A DNA stretch of 64,000 nt from Pelagimonas sp. (GTDB taxonomy: Bacteria > Pseudomonadota > Alphaproteobacteria > Rhodobacterales > Rhodobacteraceae). Location of the stretch: positions 1 through 64,000 of the forward strand of contig JAOASD010000015.1 of assembly GCA_025210265.1 (NCBI GenBank), written 5' to 3'. The translations under genes and the position numbers were made by a program. Numbering within the stretch: position 1 is the first letter of the stretch; every line of letters begins with the position of its first letter. The notes beneath the pieces are model-generated. The model was given only the letters and a program-made list of their open reading frames with translations, ran no database searches and had not been told where the DNA came from. Of this stretch, positions 47,118 to 55,761 are shown piece by piece.

Positions 47118-48293
47118 TCAGAGCTTATTCAGCAGCGCAGGCGTCGGCCAGGCATCTGCAGGCAGGCCCAGCTCGCGCTGCACATCGCGCACCGCGCCGC
47201 GGGTGCCCGCGCCCAGAATGCCGTCAATCTCGCCCACATCATAGCCGCGCGCGGCCAGCTTGGTCTGCAGCGCCTTCATCTGCGCACCAGACAACCCCTG
47301 TGCCGGATTGCCCGCATCAAACACGCGCGCCCCTTCCAGCCGCGTGCCGAAATAGGCCGCTGTCAGCACATAGGTAAAGCTCTGGTTCCACTCAAAGTAG
47401 ATGCGGAAATTCGGATAGGCGAGGAAAGCCGGCCCGCCGCGCCCCTGCGGCAGGATCACCGAGGCCAGCAGCCGCCCGTCATCCAGCTGCCCATTGCGCG
47501 CCCGCACCCCCAGCTGTTCCCATTCAGCAACCGAGCGTTCCACGTGAAGCCCGGCATCATACCAGTCAAACCCATCGGGCAGGCGGATTTCCTGCAGCCA
47601 GGGCTCACCATGGCGCCAGCCCAGATGCGACAGCATCTTCGCCCCGGAAATCAGCGCATCCGGTGCCGAGGTTTTCAGCGACACCAGCCCGTCACCATCC
47701 CCGTCCATCCCGTTTTCAAGAATGTCCTTGGGCAGCATCTGCACCATGCCGATTTCCCCGGCCCAGGCACCGGTGGTGGTTTTGGGGTCAAAATCACCGC
47801 GCTCGAACAGCGACAGGGCGGCAAAGATCTGCGGGCGGAAAATCTCTGGGCGGCGGCAATCATGGGCCAGCGTCACCAGCGCGTCGCGCGTGTTGAAATC
47901 GCCCTGAAACGCCCCGTAATCGGTCTCAAACGCCCAAAACGCCAAAAGCACACCGGGCGCAATACCATAATCCCGCTCGATCCGATCAAAGACAGCCGCA
48001 TGGCGTTTGTCCATCTGGCGGCCCTTATCCAGCCGGTACTGGCTGATCAGCTTGCGCGAAAAGGTGGTAAACGGATCCTGAAAAATCCCCTGCCGCCGGT
48101 CGGCTTTCAGCACCGAAGCATTCTGGCGCGCCCCCGCAAGAAAGCGATCCGCCGCGCCCGCATCATGCCCCTTGGCCACGGCCTCGGCCTTGATCCCATC
48201 CAGAAATTGCGAAAAACCGCCCCCGCAGGGGATCTCTTGGGCCTGTGCCGATCCCGCAAGAATCAGGGCCCCGGCCATTAACAGCTTGCGCAT
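47118..48293 (-). CDS. Lytic murein transglycosylase, MltB type with peptidoglycan-binding domain
   Basis: 391 residues from an ATG preceded by gaaggagtggca, giving a clean signal peptide (MRKLLMAGALILAGSAQAQ). The SLT_2/MltB domain has the catalytic Glu in FWAFETDYGAFQGDFNT, the later GAWAGEIGMVQMLP and GDGLVSLKTSAPDALI. The C-terminus is a PG_binding_1 domain (LQTKLAARGYDVGEIDGILG). It cleaves the glycan strand of peptidoglycan to 1,6-anhydro ends. The longer ORF start is not supported. It faces ade. Confidence 0.94.
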   Translation of the reverse strand: MRKLLMAGALILAGSAQAQEIPCGGGFSQFLDGIKAEAVAKGHDAGAADRFLAGARQNASVLKADRRQGIFQDPFTTFSRKLISQYRLDKGRQMDKRHAAVFDRIERDYGIAPGVLLAFWAFETDYGAFQGDFNTRDALVTLAHDCRRPEIFRPQIFAALSLFERGDFDPKTTTGAWAGEIGMVQMLPKDILENGMDGDGDGLVSLKTSAPDALISGAKMLSHLGWRHGEPWLQEIRLPDGFDWYDAGLHVERSVAEWEQLGVRARNGQLDDGRLLASVILPQGRGGPAFLAYPNFRIYFEWNQSFTYVLTAAYFGTRLEGARVFDAGNPAQGLSGAQMKALQTKLAARGYDVGEIDGILGAGTRGAVRDVQRELGLPADAWPTPALLNKL

Positions 48294-48505
48294 TGCCACT
48301 CCTTCACGCATCGCATTTTTGACGCACAGTAGCAGCGACGCAGCCTGCGACAATAGGGGCTGTCGGCGGGGGATTGCCATTGTTCACTATTTGTTCAAAA
48401 TTCTTACTGACGAATTAAGGGTTTTTTCAGTATTATAACCCCATCTCAAAAAGACCTGATGTGTATGTGTCAGGCGGTGCGTGTTTCAGGGGAAGGGAAA
48501 CGAAC

Positions 48506-48868
48506 GTGAACGTACTGATCGTAGAGGACAACGCGCCGTTGGCCATGCTTTGGCAACGGCACCTGCAGCGCCTTGGCTGCGACGTGCGCGTGGCGGCGAC
48601 CGAAGAGGACGCCATTGGGCTGATCGACGAGGTCGGCTTCAAAGTAATCCTGATGGATCTTGTGCTGAATGGCAGCAGTGCGCTGACCATCGCGGATTTT
48701 GCCGAGTTCCGGCAACCGGACGCGCAGGTGATCTTTGTCACCAACAGCCATTTCTTTTCCGATGGCTCGATCTTTCAGCATTGCGGCAATGCGCGGGCCT
48801 TCCTGCCCAGCGGCACTTCGCCCTCGGATCTGGCGATGATGGTCGAACATTACGCCCAGGCCAGCTGA
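48506..48868 (+). CDS. Single-domain response regulator receiver
   Basis: 120 residues starting at a GTG (VNVLIVEDNAPLA) with gaaggga upstream; the longer frame lacks a site. The receiver fold has the acidic pair (VED), the phospho-Asp in VILMDLVLNGSS and the Thr in FVTNS. At the conserved Lys position there is FLPSGTSP, with no Lys, so signalling may be altered. No output domain or kinase gene is adjacent, so it may act by binding a partner. The gap to the upstream gene is about 210 bases. Confidence 0.85.
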   Translation: MNVLIVEDNAPLAMLWQRHLQRLGCDVRVAATEEDAIGLIDEVGFKVILMDLVLNGSSALTIADFAEFRQPDAQVIFVTNSHFFSDGSIFQHCGNARAFLPSGTSPSDLAMMVEHYAQAS

Positions 48869-48871
48869 GCC

Positions 48872-49105
48872 TTATTTGCGGATCTGCCCCAGGATCCACA
48901 GCAGCAGCATCGCCCCCAGAACGGCCCCAACCAGCCCCGCCATCAACCCGGTGATGGCCAACAGAAACCGGATCAGCAGACCACCGATCAACGCCCCGAC
49001 GATGCCGATACCAATGGTTTCCAACGTGCCCATCTGCAACTGCATCAGACGCGTGGCCAGAAACCCGGCCGCCGCCCCGATGATGATCAATCCGACAAGA
49101 CCCAT
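48872..49105 (-). CDS. GlsB/YeaQ/YmgE-type small membrane protein
   Basis: 77 residues from an ATG with aggagg eight bases upstream (the ORF's earlier start is not needed). Nearly the whole protein is three hydrophobic helices: GLVGLIIIGAAAGFLATRL, ETIGIGIVGALIGGLLI and the C-terminal LMAGLVGAVLGAMLLLWILG. This matches the transglycosylase-associated/GlsB family, stress-induced membrane proteins without enzymatic activity. The small gene upstream is similar and may be a paralogue. Confidence 0.8.
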   Translation of the reverse strand: MGLVGLIIIGAAAGFLATRLMQLQMGTLETIGIGIVGALIGGLLIRFLLAITGLMAGLVGAVLGAMLLLWILGQIRK

Positions 49106-49110
49106 GCCGT

Positions 49111-49350
49111 TTACCTCCTGCGCCAATGAGTAGGCACAATGATCAGCGCCCCGACAGAGGAGGCAATCGCATTCACCCCCGGCGATCCAAAACCGATGCC
49201 AAACATCAACCGGATAAAATAGGCCAGAAACGCCCCGCCAATACAGATGATGATGCTTTGCAGCACACCATTGCGGGTGAACCCGGACCGCTCCGAGGCA
49301 TAGCCCACGATCCCGGCAATCACCACCGTACCAATCAGTGTCGGGAACAT
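49111..49350 (-). CDS. Small hydrophobic membrane protein, GlsB/YeaQ-like
   Basis: 79 residues, three hydrophobic helices (LIGTVVIAGIVGYASE; LQSIIICIGGAFLAYFIRLM; NAIASSVGALIIVP) ending in a basic tail (THWRRR). It starts 3 bases after the fmt stop and ends 5 bases before the related gene, so all lie in the def-fmt unit. The family call is by architecture and less certain than for the following gene. Confidence 0.68.
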   Translation of the reverse strand: MFPTLIGTVVIAGIVGYASERSGFTRNGVLQSIIICIGGAFLAYFIRLMFGIGFGSPGVNAIASSVGALIIVPTHWRRR

Positions 49351-49353
49351 GGC

Positions 49354-50265
49354 TCAGCCTCCCAGCTGGTCACCCTTGACCAGCGCATGACCGCGCAGGA
49401 ACGTGGCGGCCTCCTGCGCGCCTTTACCGGCGCGCTGCGCATGGGTAATCTGCACCGCCCCATCACCACAAGCAATGGTAAAGCCCTCATCCAGCACCTG
49501 CCCCGGCGCGCCCTGCCCCGGCACAACCCGCGCGCCCAGCAGCTTGATCCGTGCGTCGCCATGCAAGGTCCAGGCACCGGGGAACGGCGCAAGACCGCGG
49601 ATCTGGCGGCTGACCTCTGCGGCACTGGCAGACCAGTCCACCGCGGCTTCGGCCTTGTCGATCTTGGCAGCATAGGTCACGCCCTCCTGCGGCTGGACCT
49701 CGGGCTCCAGCTGATCCAGCTGCCCCAGCGCCTCATTGATCAGCGCCGCGCCCATGGCGCTCAGACGATCATGCAGCTGCCCGGTGGTTTCCTCTGCGCC
49801 AATCTCTGTCGCTTCGCGCAGCAGCACAGGACCAGTGTCCAGCCCGGCCTCCATCTGCATGATGCAGATCCCGGTTTCCGCATCGCCTGCCATGATCGCA
49901 CGATGGATCGGCGCGGCGCCCCGCCAGCGCGGCAACAGGCTGGCATGAATGTTGAGGCAACCGCGCAACGGCGCATCCAGAATCGCCTGCGGCAGGATCA
50001 GACCATAGGCCACAACCACCGCCACATCGGCCTCAAGCGCAGCAAATTCCGCCTGCGCCTCGGCCCCTTTCAACGACACCGGATGGCGCACCGGCAGGCC
50101 CAGCGCCTCCGCCCGTGCCTGCACCGGTGTCGGGCGGTCCTTTTTGCCCCGCCCCGCCGGGCGCGGCGGCTGGCAATAAACACAGGCAATCTCATGCCCC
50201 TCGGCCACCAAAGCCTCCAGCACCGGCACGGAAAAATCCGGGCTTCCCATAAAAATAACGCGCAT
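49354..50265 (-). CDS. fmt: Methionyl-tRNA formyltransferase
   Basis: 303 residues. The formyltransferase domain has [17 protein letters not shown] at the N-terminus, [20 protein letters not shown] (catalytic Asn and His) and [13 protein letters not shown]; the C-terminal domain follows. It formylates initiator Met-tRNA. It lies 80 bases after three consecutive peptide deformylase genes, matching the pairing of formylation and deformylation. Confidence 0.97.
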   Translation of the reverse strand: MRVIFMGSPDFSVPVLEALVAEGHEIACVYCQPPRPAGRGKKDRPTPVQARAEALGLPVRHPVSLKGAEAQAEFAALEADVAVVVAYGLILPQAILDAPLRGCLNIHASLLPRWRGAAPIHRAIMAGDAETGICIMQMEAGLDTGPVLLREATEIGAEETTGQLHDRLSAMGAALINEALGQLDQLEPEVQPQEGVTYAAKIDKAEAAVDWSASAAEVSRQIRGLAPFPGAWTLHGDARIKLLGARVVPGQGAPGQVLDEGFTIACGDGAVQITHAQRAGKGAQEAATFLRGHALVKGDQLGG

Positions 50266-50344
50266 CGCCCGCCCCTTCTTCTTGGTCCAAATACCTCCGG
50301 GGGAGTCGCCCGAAGGGCGGCGGGGGCAGCGCCCCCACCCCTAA

Positions 50345-50842
50345 TTACCGTGCCAATTTACGCGATTTCTTGACCAGCATGTCGCGCTTGACTTTGCTCA
50401 GGCGGTCAATTAAAAGCTTGCCCTCCAGATGGTCGATCTGATGCTGCACCGAGGTCGCCCACAGCCCGACCAGATCCTTTTCCACCTGCGCGCCGGTCTC
50501 ATCCAGATAGCGCACCGTCACCGCCCGCGGCCGTTTGATCACGGCAGAAACGCCGGGCAGGTTGGGGCTGGCCTCTTCATGTTCGCGCAGCTGAACCGAG
50601 GCATGAAGCACCTCAGGGTTCGCCATGCGGATCGCCTGCCCGCGCTCGGTCGAGGCATCCACAACCGCCAGCCGCAGCCCGACACCGATCTGCGGTGCGG
50701 CAAGGCCAACGCCCGGCATCGCCTCCATCGTGTCAATCATGTCCTGCCAGATCGCGCGGATCTCGTCGGTGATCTCCTCGACCGGGGTCGCCTTTGTTTT
50801 CAGGCGCTTGTCAGGATAGGGAATGCAGATGCGCGCGGTCAT
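50345..50842 (-). CDS. Peptide deformylase-like protein with substituted active site
   Basis: 165 residues, third gene of a tandem of three. Motif 1 is intact (GVGLAAPQIG). The second motif, normally EGCLS with the metal-binding Cys, is EEASPNLPG, so the Cys ligand is replaced (Ser by alignment). The third, normally QHExDH with the catalytic Glu, is QHQIDHLEG, with Gln in place of Glu while both His remain. Thus one metal ligand and the general base are lost, and deformylase activity is unlikely. The fold and the tandem position are kept, suggesting a structural or regulatory role. The ATG overlaps the preceding gene's stop (atga). Confidence 0.88.
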   Translation of the reverse strand: MTARICIPYPDKRLKTKATPVEEITDEIRAIWQDMIDTMEAMPGVGLAAPQIGVGLRLAVVDASTERGQAIRMANPEVLHASVQLREHEEASPNLPGVSAVIKRPRAVTVRYLDETGAQVEKDLVGLWATSVQHQIDHLEGKLLIDRLSKVKRDMLVKKSRKLAR

Positions 50843-51297
50843 GCGGCCTCCTTGTCGGTGATCAGAATGCCATCCAGATGGTCACGCTCATGCTGCACGC
50901 AGGCGCTTTCGAACCCGTCAAAGCGGGCCTGCTGCAGCGCGCCGGACAGCGTGTTCCAGCGCAGATCGACCCAGGCCGGACGGGCCACCACAACCGGATG
51001 ATCGGGGATCGACAGGCAGCCCTCTTCCAGACTAACCAGCTGATCCGACTGCGCGATGATTTCGGGGTTCACAAAGACCATCGGGCTGGGCTGTCCCGCC
51101 TTCCAGCCCGCATCCATGACAAAGATCCGCTGCGAAACACCAATCTGCGGTGCCGCCAGCCCGCGCCCCTGCGCAAGATACATGGCCCGCAGCAATTCCA
51201 TCGCCAGATCGCCCAAAGCGCCGTCAAACTGTTCCACCGGGTCACAGACCCGGCGCAGCGCCGCATGGGGCGCAATCAGGACGGGGCGCGGCGTCAT
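50839..51297 (-). CDS. def: Peptide deformylase (second copy)
   Basis: 152 residues. All active-site motifs are there: GRGLAAPQIG (motif 1, with Arg at the second position of GxGLAAPQ), EEGCLSIPD (Cys ligand) and QHERDHLDG (His ligands and catalytic Glu). It removes formyl groups from nascent proteins. Shorter than the first copy at the C-terminus, ending soon after motif 3 (ILITDKEAA). Overlaps both neighbours by four bases, so the three are co-translated. Confidence 0.93.
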   Translation of the reverse strand: MTPRPVLIAPHAALRRVCDPVEQFDGALGDLAMELLRAMYLAQGRGLAAPQIGVSQRIFVMDAGWKAGQPSPMVFVNPEIIAQSDQLVSLEEGCLSIPDHPVVVARPAWVDLRWNTLSGALQQARFDGFESACVQHERDHLDGILITDKEAA

Positions 51298-51821
51298 GCC
51301 TTTTCCCGCGCGCGCTCTTTCTTCAGCTTGACCATCTTGCGGGTGATCATCTGGCGCTTCAGCGGTTTCAGATAATCAATGAACAGCTTGCCATCGAGAT
51401 GGTCGATCTCGTGCTGCACGCAGGTGGCCCACAGCCCGTCAAAGGTTTCGCGCTGCGCATTGCCGTCGCGGTCCATCCACTCCACATCGACGATCTTGGG
51501 GCGCGTGACCTCGGCATATTGATCGGGGATCGACAGGCAGCCCTCTTCGTAGACGTTCAGCTCGTCCGAGGACGCCACGATCTGCGGGTTGAACATCACC
51601 AGCGGGCGCTGGTCTTCGCCCTCGTCAGGTTTCGCGCAATCCAGCACGATCAGACGATGCAGCAGGCCGATCTGCGGCGCGGCCAGCCCAACGCCCGGCG
51701 CGTCATACATGGTTTCCAGCATGTCATCAGCCAGCGCACGCATCTCGTCCGACATGTCGGGCACGGCAGCACACAGCTTTTTCAGGCGGGGGTCGGGGTG
51801 GATCAGGATCGGACGTTTCAT
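51294..51821 (-). CDS. def: Peptide deformylase (first copy, canonical)
   Basis: 175 residues with all three deformylase motifs: GVGLAAPQIG, EEGCLSIPDQ and QHEIDHLDG. The C-terminal extension is basic and helical (MVKLKKERAREKA). It should be the main metal-dependent deformylase of the cell. It begins the unit def-def-(def-like)-fmt; the next gene on the other strand starts 115 bases away. Confidence 0.96.
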   Translation of the reverse strand: MKRPILIHPDPRLKKLCAAVPDMSDEMRALADDMLETMYDAPGVGLAAPQIGLLHRLIVLDCAKPDEGEDQRPLVMFNPQIVASSDELNVYEEGCLSIPDQYAEVTRPKIVDVEWMDRDGNAQRETFDGLWATCVQHEIDHLDGKLFIDYLKPLKRQMITRKMVKLKKERAREKA

Positions 51822-51936
51822 GCGCCCGATGTAGGGCCAAGCGGGCCGAATCGCAACCGCAGCGCATCAAAGGCCAATTGCCCCTTGCACCCGCGCGCGG
51901 TTCGGCAAATCAATAGGCCAGACAAAGGAGACCCGC

Positions 51937-53112
51937 ATGAGCCGTTTTGACGAAGAGATCGACCGCCTTGGCACCCATTCCGTGAAATGGGACATGATGG
52001 AGGCTCTTTACAATGTGCCCGCCAAGGATGGGCTGGCCATGTGGGTGGCGGATATGGATTTCCGCCCGCCGGATTGCGTGCAAAAGGCCGTGCAGGGCAT
52101 GGCCGATCACGGGGTGTATGGCTATTACGGTGATGACCGTGCCTATCTGGAATCGATCCAGTGGTGGATGTCTGAACGCCATGGCTGGCAGGTCGATCCG
52201 AAATGGATCTTTTCCACCCATGGTCTGGTGAATGGCACGGCGCTATGCGTCGATGCCTATACCAATCCGGGCGACGGGGTCGTGTTGTTCACCCCGGTTT
52301 ACCACGCCTTTGCCCGCGTGATTAACGCCGCCGGGCGCGAGGTGGTGGAATGCGAGCTGGTCCAGCGCGATGGCCGCTATGAAATGGATTTCGACGCCTA
52401 TGACGCAATGATGACCGGCAAGGAGCGCATGGTCATCCTGTGTTCGCCCCACAATCCCGGTGGCCGTGTCTGGAGCCGCGCCGAGTTGAAAGGCGTCGCG
52501 GAATTTGCCAAGCGCCACGACCTGATCCTGGTTTCAGACGAGATCCACCATGATCTGGTCATGCCCGGCAACAGCCATATCCCCATGCCGCTGATCGACG
52601 ATGACATTCAGGAACGGCTGGTGGTGATGACCGCCACGACCAAGACCTTCAACATCGCGGGCAGCCATCTGGGCAATGTGATCATCCCCGATCCCGATCT
52701 GCGGGCGCGCTTTGCCGCGCGTATGGCGGAGCTGGGCATTTCGCCCAACTCGTTCGGTCTGTTCATGGCCACCGCCGCCTACTCGCCCGAAGGCGCGGCC
52801 TGGGTGGATGAACTGGTGACTTATCTGGATGGCAACCGCCGCATTCTGGACGAGGCAGTGAACGCCATTCCGGGGCTGACATCCATGCCGATGGAGGCGA
52901 CCTATCTGGGCTGGGTCGATTTTTCCGGCACCGGCATGACGCGGGCGGAATTTACATCACGCGTGGAACAGGGCGCGCATATCGCTGCCAACCACGGTAC
53001 AACCTTTGGCAAAGGGGGCGAGAGCTTCCTGCGGTTCAACTTTGCCACGCCCCGCGCCCGCGTGATCGAGGCCGGGGAACGTCTGCAAAAGGCATTCTCA
53101 GACCTGCAATAA
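51937..53112 (+). CDS. MalY/PatB family PLP-dependent enzyme (probable cystathionine beta-lyase)
   Basis: 391 residues of fold type I. The N-terminus (WVADMDFRPPDCVQ) and YYGDDRAYLESIQWWM are typical of MalY/PatB. The PLP Lys lies in TATTKTFNIAGSHLGN, and CSPHNPGGRVW and SDEIHHDLV supply other cofactor contacts. Related proteins cleave cystathionine or other C-S bonds; the precise substrate cannot be read here. The ATG follows aaaggag at good spacing. Neighbours give no context. Confidence 0.92.
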   Translation: MSRFDEEIDRLGTHSVKWDMMEALYNVPAKDGLAMWVADMDFRPPDCVQKAVQGMADHGVYGYYGDDRAYLESIQWWMSERHGWQVDPKWIFSTHGLVNGTALCVDAYTNPGDGVVLFTPVYHAFARVINAAGREVVECELVQRDGRYEMDFDAYDAMMTGKERMVILCSPHNPGGRVWSRAELKGVAEFAKRHDLILVSDEIHHDLVMPGNSHIPMPLIDDDIQERLVVMTATTKTFNIAGSHLGNVIIPDPDLRARFAARMAELGISPNSFGLFMATAAYSPEGAAWVDELVTYLDGNRRILDEAVNAIPGLTSMPMEATYLGWVDFSGTGMTRAEFTSRVEQGAHIAANHGTTFGKGGESFLRFNFATPRARVIEAGERLQKAFSDLQ

Positions 53113-53128
53113 AACCAGATCGCGGCCG

Positions 53129-53725
53129 TCACTGTTTGGGCGGTCGCGCCTTGTAAACGGGCAACCGCCAGCCCAACCCCATTGAGCCCGCGCGCAGCAG
53201 GAATGTCACAACAACGCAAGCCAGCGTGGCAGGGGTCGCCCCCAGCCCCGCCGCCTTGACCAGAACCAGCGCCAGCGACCCGGCCAAGGCGCAGGTCACG
53301 TAAAGCTCGCCCTGTTTCAGCACCAGCGGGACTTCGTTGGCGACCACATCGCGCATCAACCCGCCCGCACAGCCCGTGGCGATGCCCATGACCAGCACGA
53401 TGACCGCAGGCTGGCTCAGCTCGACCGCGATGCCCGCCCCCGCCGCCACGGCCACCGACAGGGCCAGCGCATCCAGCCAAAGGATCGCGCGATAGCGGCT
53501 TTCCAACCGGTGCGCTGTGAAGAACACCAGCACCGCTGCCGCACAGGACACCCCCAGAAAGGTCGGATCCGCAATCCAGATCGGCGTGCGGTCCAGCAAA
53601 AGGTCGCGCAACGTGCCGCCCCCCAGCCCGGTCAGACTGGCCAGAAAGGCAAAGCCCACAATGTCCAGCTGCGCCCGACTGGCCACCAGCGCGCCGGTCA
53701 GGTCACCGGTAGCAAAGCCAAGCAA
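53129..53725 (-). CDS. TRIC-type cation channel family protein (UPF0126), N-terminus uncertain
   Basis: 198 residues as read, with two UPF0126 repeats: GLGGGTLRDLLLDRTPIW and CAGGLMRDVVANEVPLVL, both with the GG/RD pattern, and seven or so hydrophobic helices. The only start codon in frame is a TTG (53725), which leaves the first helix short. A run of seven T (minus strand) at 53724-53730 directly precedes it. With one more T, a GTG upstream would be in frame and add VNRLYFFLLG, a more typical first helix. Either the start is atypical or the run is one base short in this sequence. Confidence 0.85.
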   Translation of the reverse strand: MLGFATGDLTGALVASRAQLDIVGFAFLASLTGLGGGTLRDLLLDRTPIWIADPTFLGVSCAAAVLVFFTAHRLESRYRAILWLDALALSVAVAAGAGIAVELSQPAVIVLVMGIATGCAGGLMRDVVANEVPLVLKQGELYVTCALAGSLALVLVKAAGLGATPATLACVVVTFLLRAGSMGLGWRLPVYKARPPKQ

Positions 53726-53775
53726 AAAAAGTACAGACGGTTCACAACATTTGCCTGAATGTCCACCACATCGTT

Positions 53776-54066
53776 TTAACAGAAACGCACATGCTTAAGG
53801 AAAACATGTATCAGTTCTTCCAGGTTCCTTGGTCCGCAAGCGCCGATAAACCACCCGTTTTCAATCTTTACGCCAATCCAGTCGTTTTCGGACCTTTCGA
53901 TCAAATTGCATGCCCTGTCTTCAACAGTGACGTGCAAATCGGAGGCATTTACCTCAAATAACCACCCTGGGTTGTCCAAGGTTTTGATTGACACGCCGCT
54001 CCCGTGCTCCCAATCGCCATCAAAATTGTCCAAATACCAATTTTGAAGCTGCTCAAGAGACGACAC
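53776..54066 (-). CDS. Immunity protein, Imm53 family (cassette 10)
   Basis: 96 residues from a GTG, 3 bases after the toxin stop and preceded by gaaggaag. Its sequence (LEQLQNWYLDNFDGDWEHG, then LDNPGWLFEV and RSENDWIGVKIENGWFIGAC) matches what I know as immunity 53 family proteins. Immunity proteins bind and block the toxin tip encoded just upstream. It is the last gene of the Rhs cassette array and is intact although its toxin is broken. Confidence 0.82.
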   Translation of the reverse strand: MSSLEQLQNWYLDNFDGDWEHGSGVSIKTLDNPGWLFEVNASDLHVTVEDRACNLIERSENDWIGVKIENGWFIGACGPRNLEELIHVFLKHVRFC

Positions 54067-54600
54067 TCATCACTTCCTTCGTAATGGAGTTATAATACCA
54101 TCAACAACCTTGTGTAGCGCCGGTATATAGCACCCCGACACCTTATCAAAGTGTGGAGCGGAGTCTGGATCAAAATCAAATCTTGCTACCTCGCGCCAGG
54201 CCTTTGGATTTCGCGGGTTATTGTTCCTTTTATAAGTGATCGCGCCGATTACTTTCTTCTCTCCCCCTTACAATTTGCAATTTTGATAGTCGAATGATCT
54301 CCAGTTGCGTCCCGATCCGGAGCTATCTTTCGACGCGCGTTATGCCCCTACGCCTCCAGCTTGCCAACAAAACAGGTATGCGCGCCGGCGACTTCGAGAT
54401 TGCGCACCAGTTGCGGGGTGCCGTCCAGATTGGTGGAAGCCACGCCCAGGCTCTGAAGATCGGCGTTGCGGATCGCGTCGCCCGACGTCACGGTCCCGGC
54501 GTCGGTCCAGCCTGCGCCGACCACAAACAGCGGATGCTCCGCGGTCGCACCTCGCTCTAGCTCGACAAACGCGTCATAGATCAGCCGCGAGACGACAGAG
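54067..54600 (-). pseudogene. HINT fragment with toxin tip (cassette 10), interrupted
   Basis: From 54600 the frame reads RLIYDAFVELERGATAEHPL into the HINT end (GDAIRNADLQSLGVASTNLD; VRNLEVAGAHTCFVGKLEA), then hits TAG where other copies have Trp (AWGHN). The tip follows: GDHSTIK, then after a frameshift near 54260 NNNPRNPKAWREVARFD, SAPHFDKVSGCYIP and a TGA just before the Imm53 GTG. The HST/NPRNP/HxxKVxG pattern is that of a widespread toxin family that I believe is called Ntox24, uncertain. With stop and frameshift the toxin cannot be made as read. Confidence 0.75.
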
Positions 54601-55306
54601 ACGGTCGCCAGATCGCGATCTTTGAGCAGCTTAGGTTATTTTTTTCGAGAAGTTGACCTTCGTTGCTGATGAACTGAGCAATGTCCCAATGCTCATAGGC
54701 TTCGGCAATCTCTATTGCTCGCGTGAGAGCCAATTTAGCTCTTCGGTCTTTCTGCATACCAGATAAAAGAAGAATTACCATTTCCATGTCGCCGACACCT
54801 GCAGCCATTTCAACCGCGGTTTGGCCATCACCTCCGGACCTTGCAAAAGGAGATGCTCCATTTTTGAGAAGTAGCTCAACCTCGGCAAAATGGCCCTCTT
54901 GCGTTGCCCAAACCAAAGGCGGAATTTCCCCCAGTGCGCCATCAATAGCCGCGCCTTTTTCTATCAAGTATTCAGTTGAGACAACGTCACCTTGCATGGC
55001 AGGATAGTCTAATGCGTTGAAGCCAGCGGCTCTCGGCTCAAGCGTCTCGCCATTCTCCAGTAGCCAGTCGGCTATGTTAAAGAAATGCTTGTCCAAACAA
55101 ATATCGAATGCAGACAAACCATCCTTATTGACCTCTCGGGGATCGACGCCCCGGGCAACGAGGTTTTTTATTGCCTCGAGCTTTCCATCCTGAGCCGCCC
55201 AGTGAATTGCCAATTGCCCATCTTTATCTTGCTTACATAAAATTTCGCCAAATGGTGGTAACTCATCAGTATCAGCGAGGACGCTCAGCTCGTATTGGTA
55301 TGTCAT
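54581..55306 (-). CDS. Ankyrin-repeat immunity-type protein (cassette 9)
   Basis: About 241 residues from MTYQYELSVLAD. It contains several ankyrin repeats: DGQLAIHWAAQDGKLEAIKN, KDGLSAFDICLDKHFFNIAD, GFNALDYPAMQGDVVSTEYL, PPLVWATQEGHFAEVELLLK and DGQTAVEMAAGVGDMEMVIL. Ankyrin proteins are a known class of immunity partners for polymorphic toxins. The 34 codons upstream in the same frame are probably the tail of the toxin. Its last 15 residues (SCSKIAIWRPSLSSRG) run into the next HINT fragment in another frame, so the true end was probably lost in a recombination. Confidence 0.78.
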   Translation of the reverse strand: MTYQYELSVLADTDELPPFGEILCKQDKDGQLAIHWAAQDGKLEAIKNLVARGVDPREVNKDGLSAFDICLDKHFFNIADWLLENGETLEPRAAGFNALDYPAMQGDVVSTEYLIEKGAAIDGALGEIPPLVWATQEGHFAEVELLLKNGASPFARSGGDGQTAVEMAAGVGDMEMVILLLSGMQKDRRAKLALTRAIEIAEAYEHWDIAQFISNEGQLLEKNNLSCSKIAIWRPSLSSRG

Positions 55307-55660
55307 TCTATTGCTTTCGTCTGGGACAATAGAAATGCCAGTGATTGTTTGGCTGTCTTCCCGTCGTTGAACACGAATTCGAAACGTTCGGTTTGTATCG
55401 TGGGCCATGAGGACCGGTTGTCATATGGATAGGTTCAGCGCCTCCAAATCGCCAACAAAATAGGTATGCGCGTCTGCGACTTCGAGATTGTGCACCAGTT
55501 GCGGGGGGCCGTCCAGATTGGCGGAAACCACGCGCAGGCTCTGCAGATCGGCGTTGCGGATCGCATCGCCCGACCAAACAGCATCGGCATTCAGCCAGCA
55601 TTCGCCCACCACGAACAACGGATGTTCGCTGAACTACGACAGACCGGACGCACCCCCTAG
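55307..55660 (-). pseudogene. HINT fragment joined to a toxin remnant (cassette 9)
   Basis: The HINT end reads HPLFVVGECWLNADAVWSGD, then the shared DAIRNADLQSLRVVSANLD and VHNLEVADAHTYFVGDLEAL, and stops at NLSI where intact copies go on with WGHN. In a different frame the stretch 55408-55307 reads TFRIRVQRREDSQTITGISI, which looks like the last strands of a small nuclease-type tip. The tip is almost completely deleted, leaving its immunity gene behind. Confidence 0.7.
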
Positions 55661-55761
55661 CGTTAGTCGCAGCGCCCATCGCCACATGACACGCCATGAC
55701 GGCAACCGTTCTCCTACAAATCATATACGATCCGAGGACTGGTCCCAGTAGAGCAAACCTA

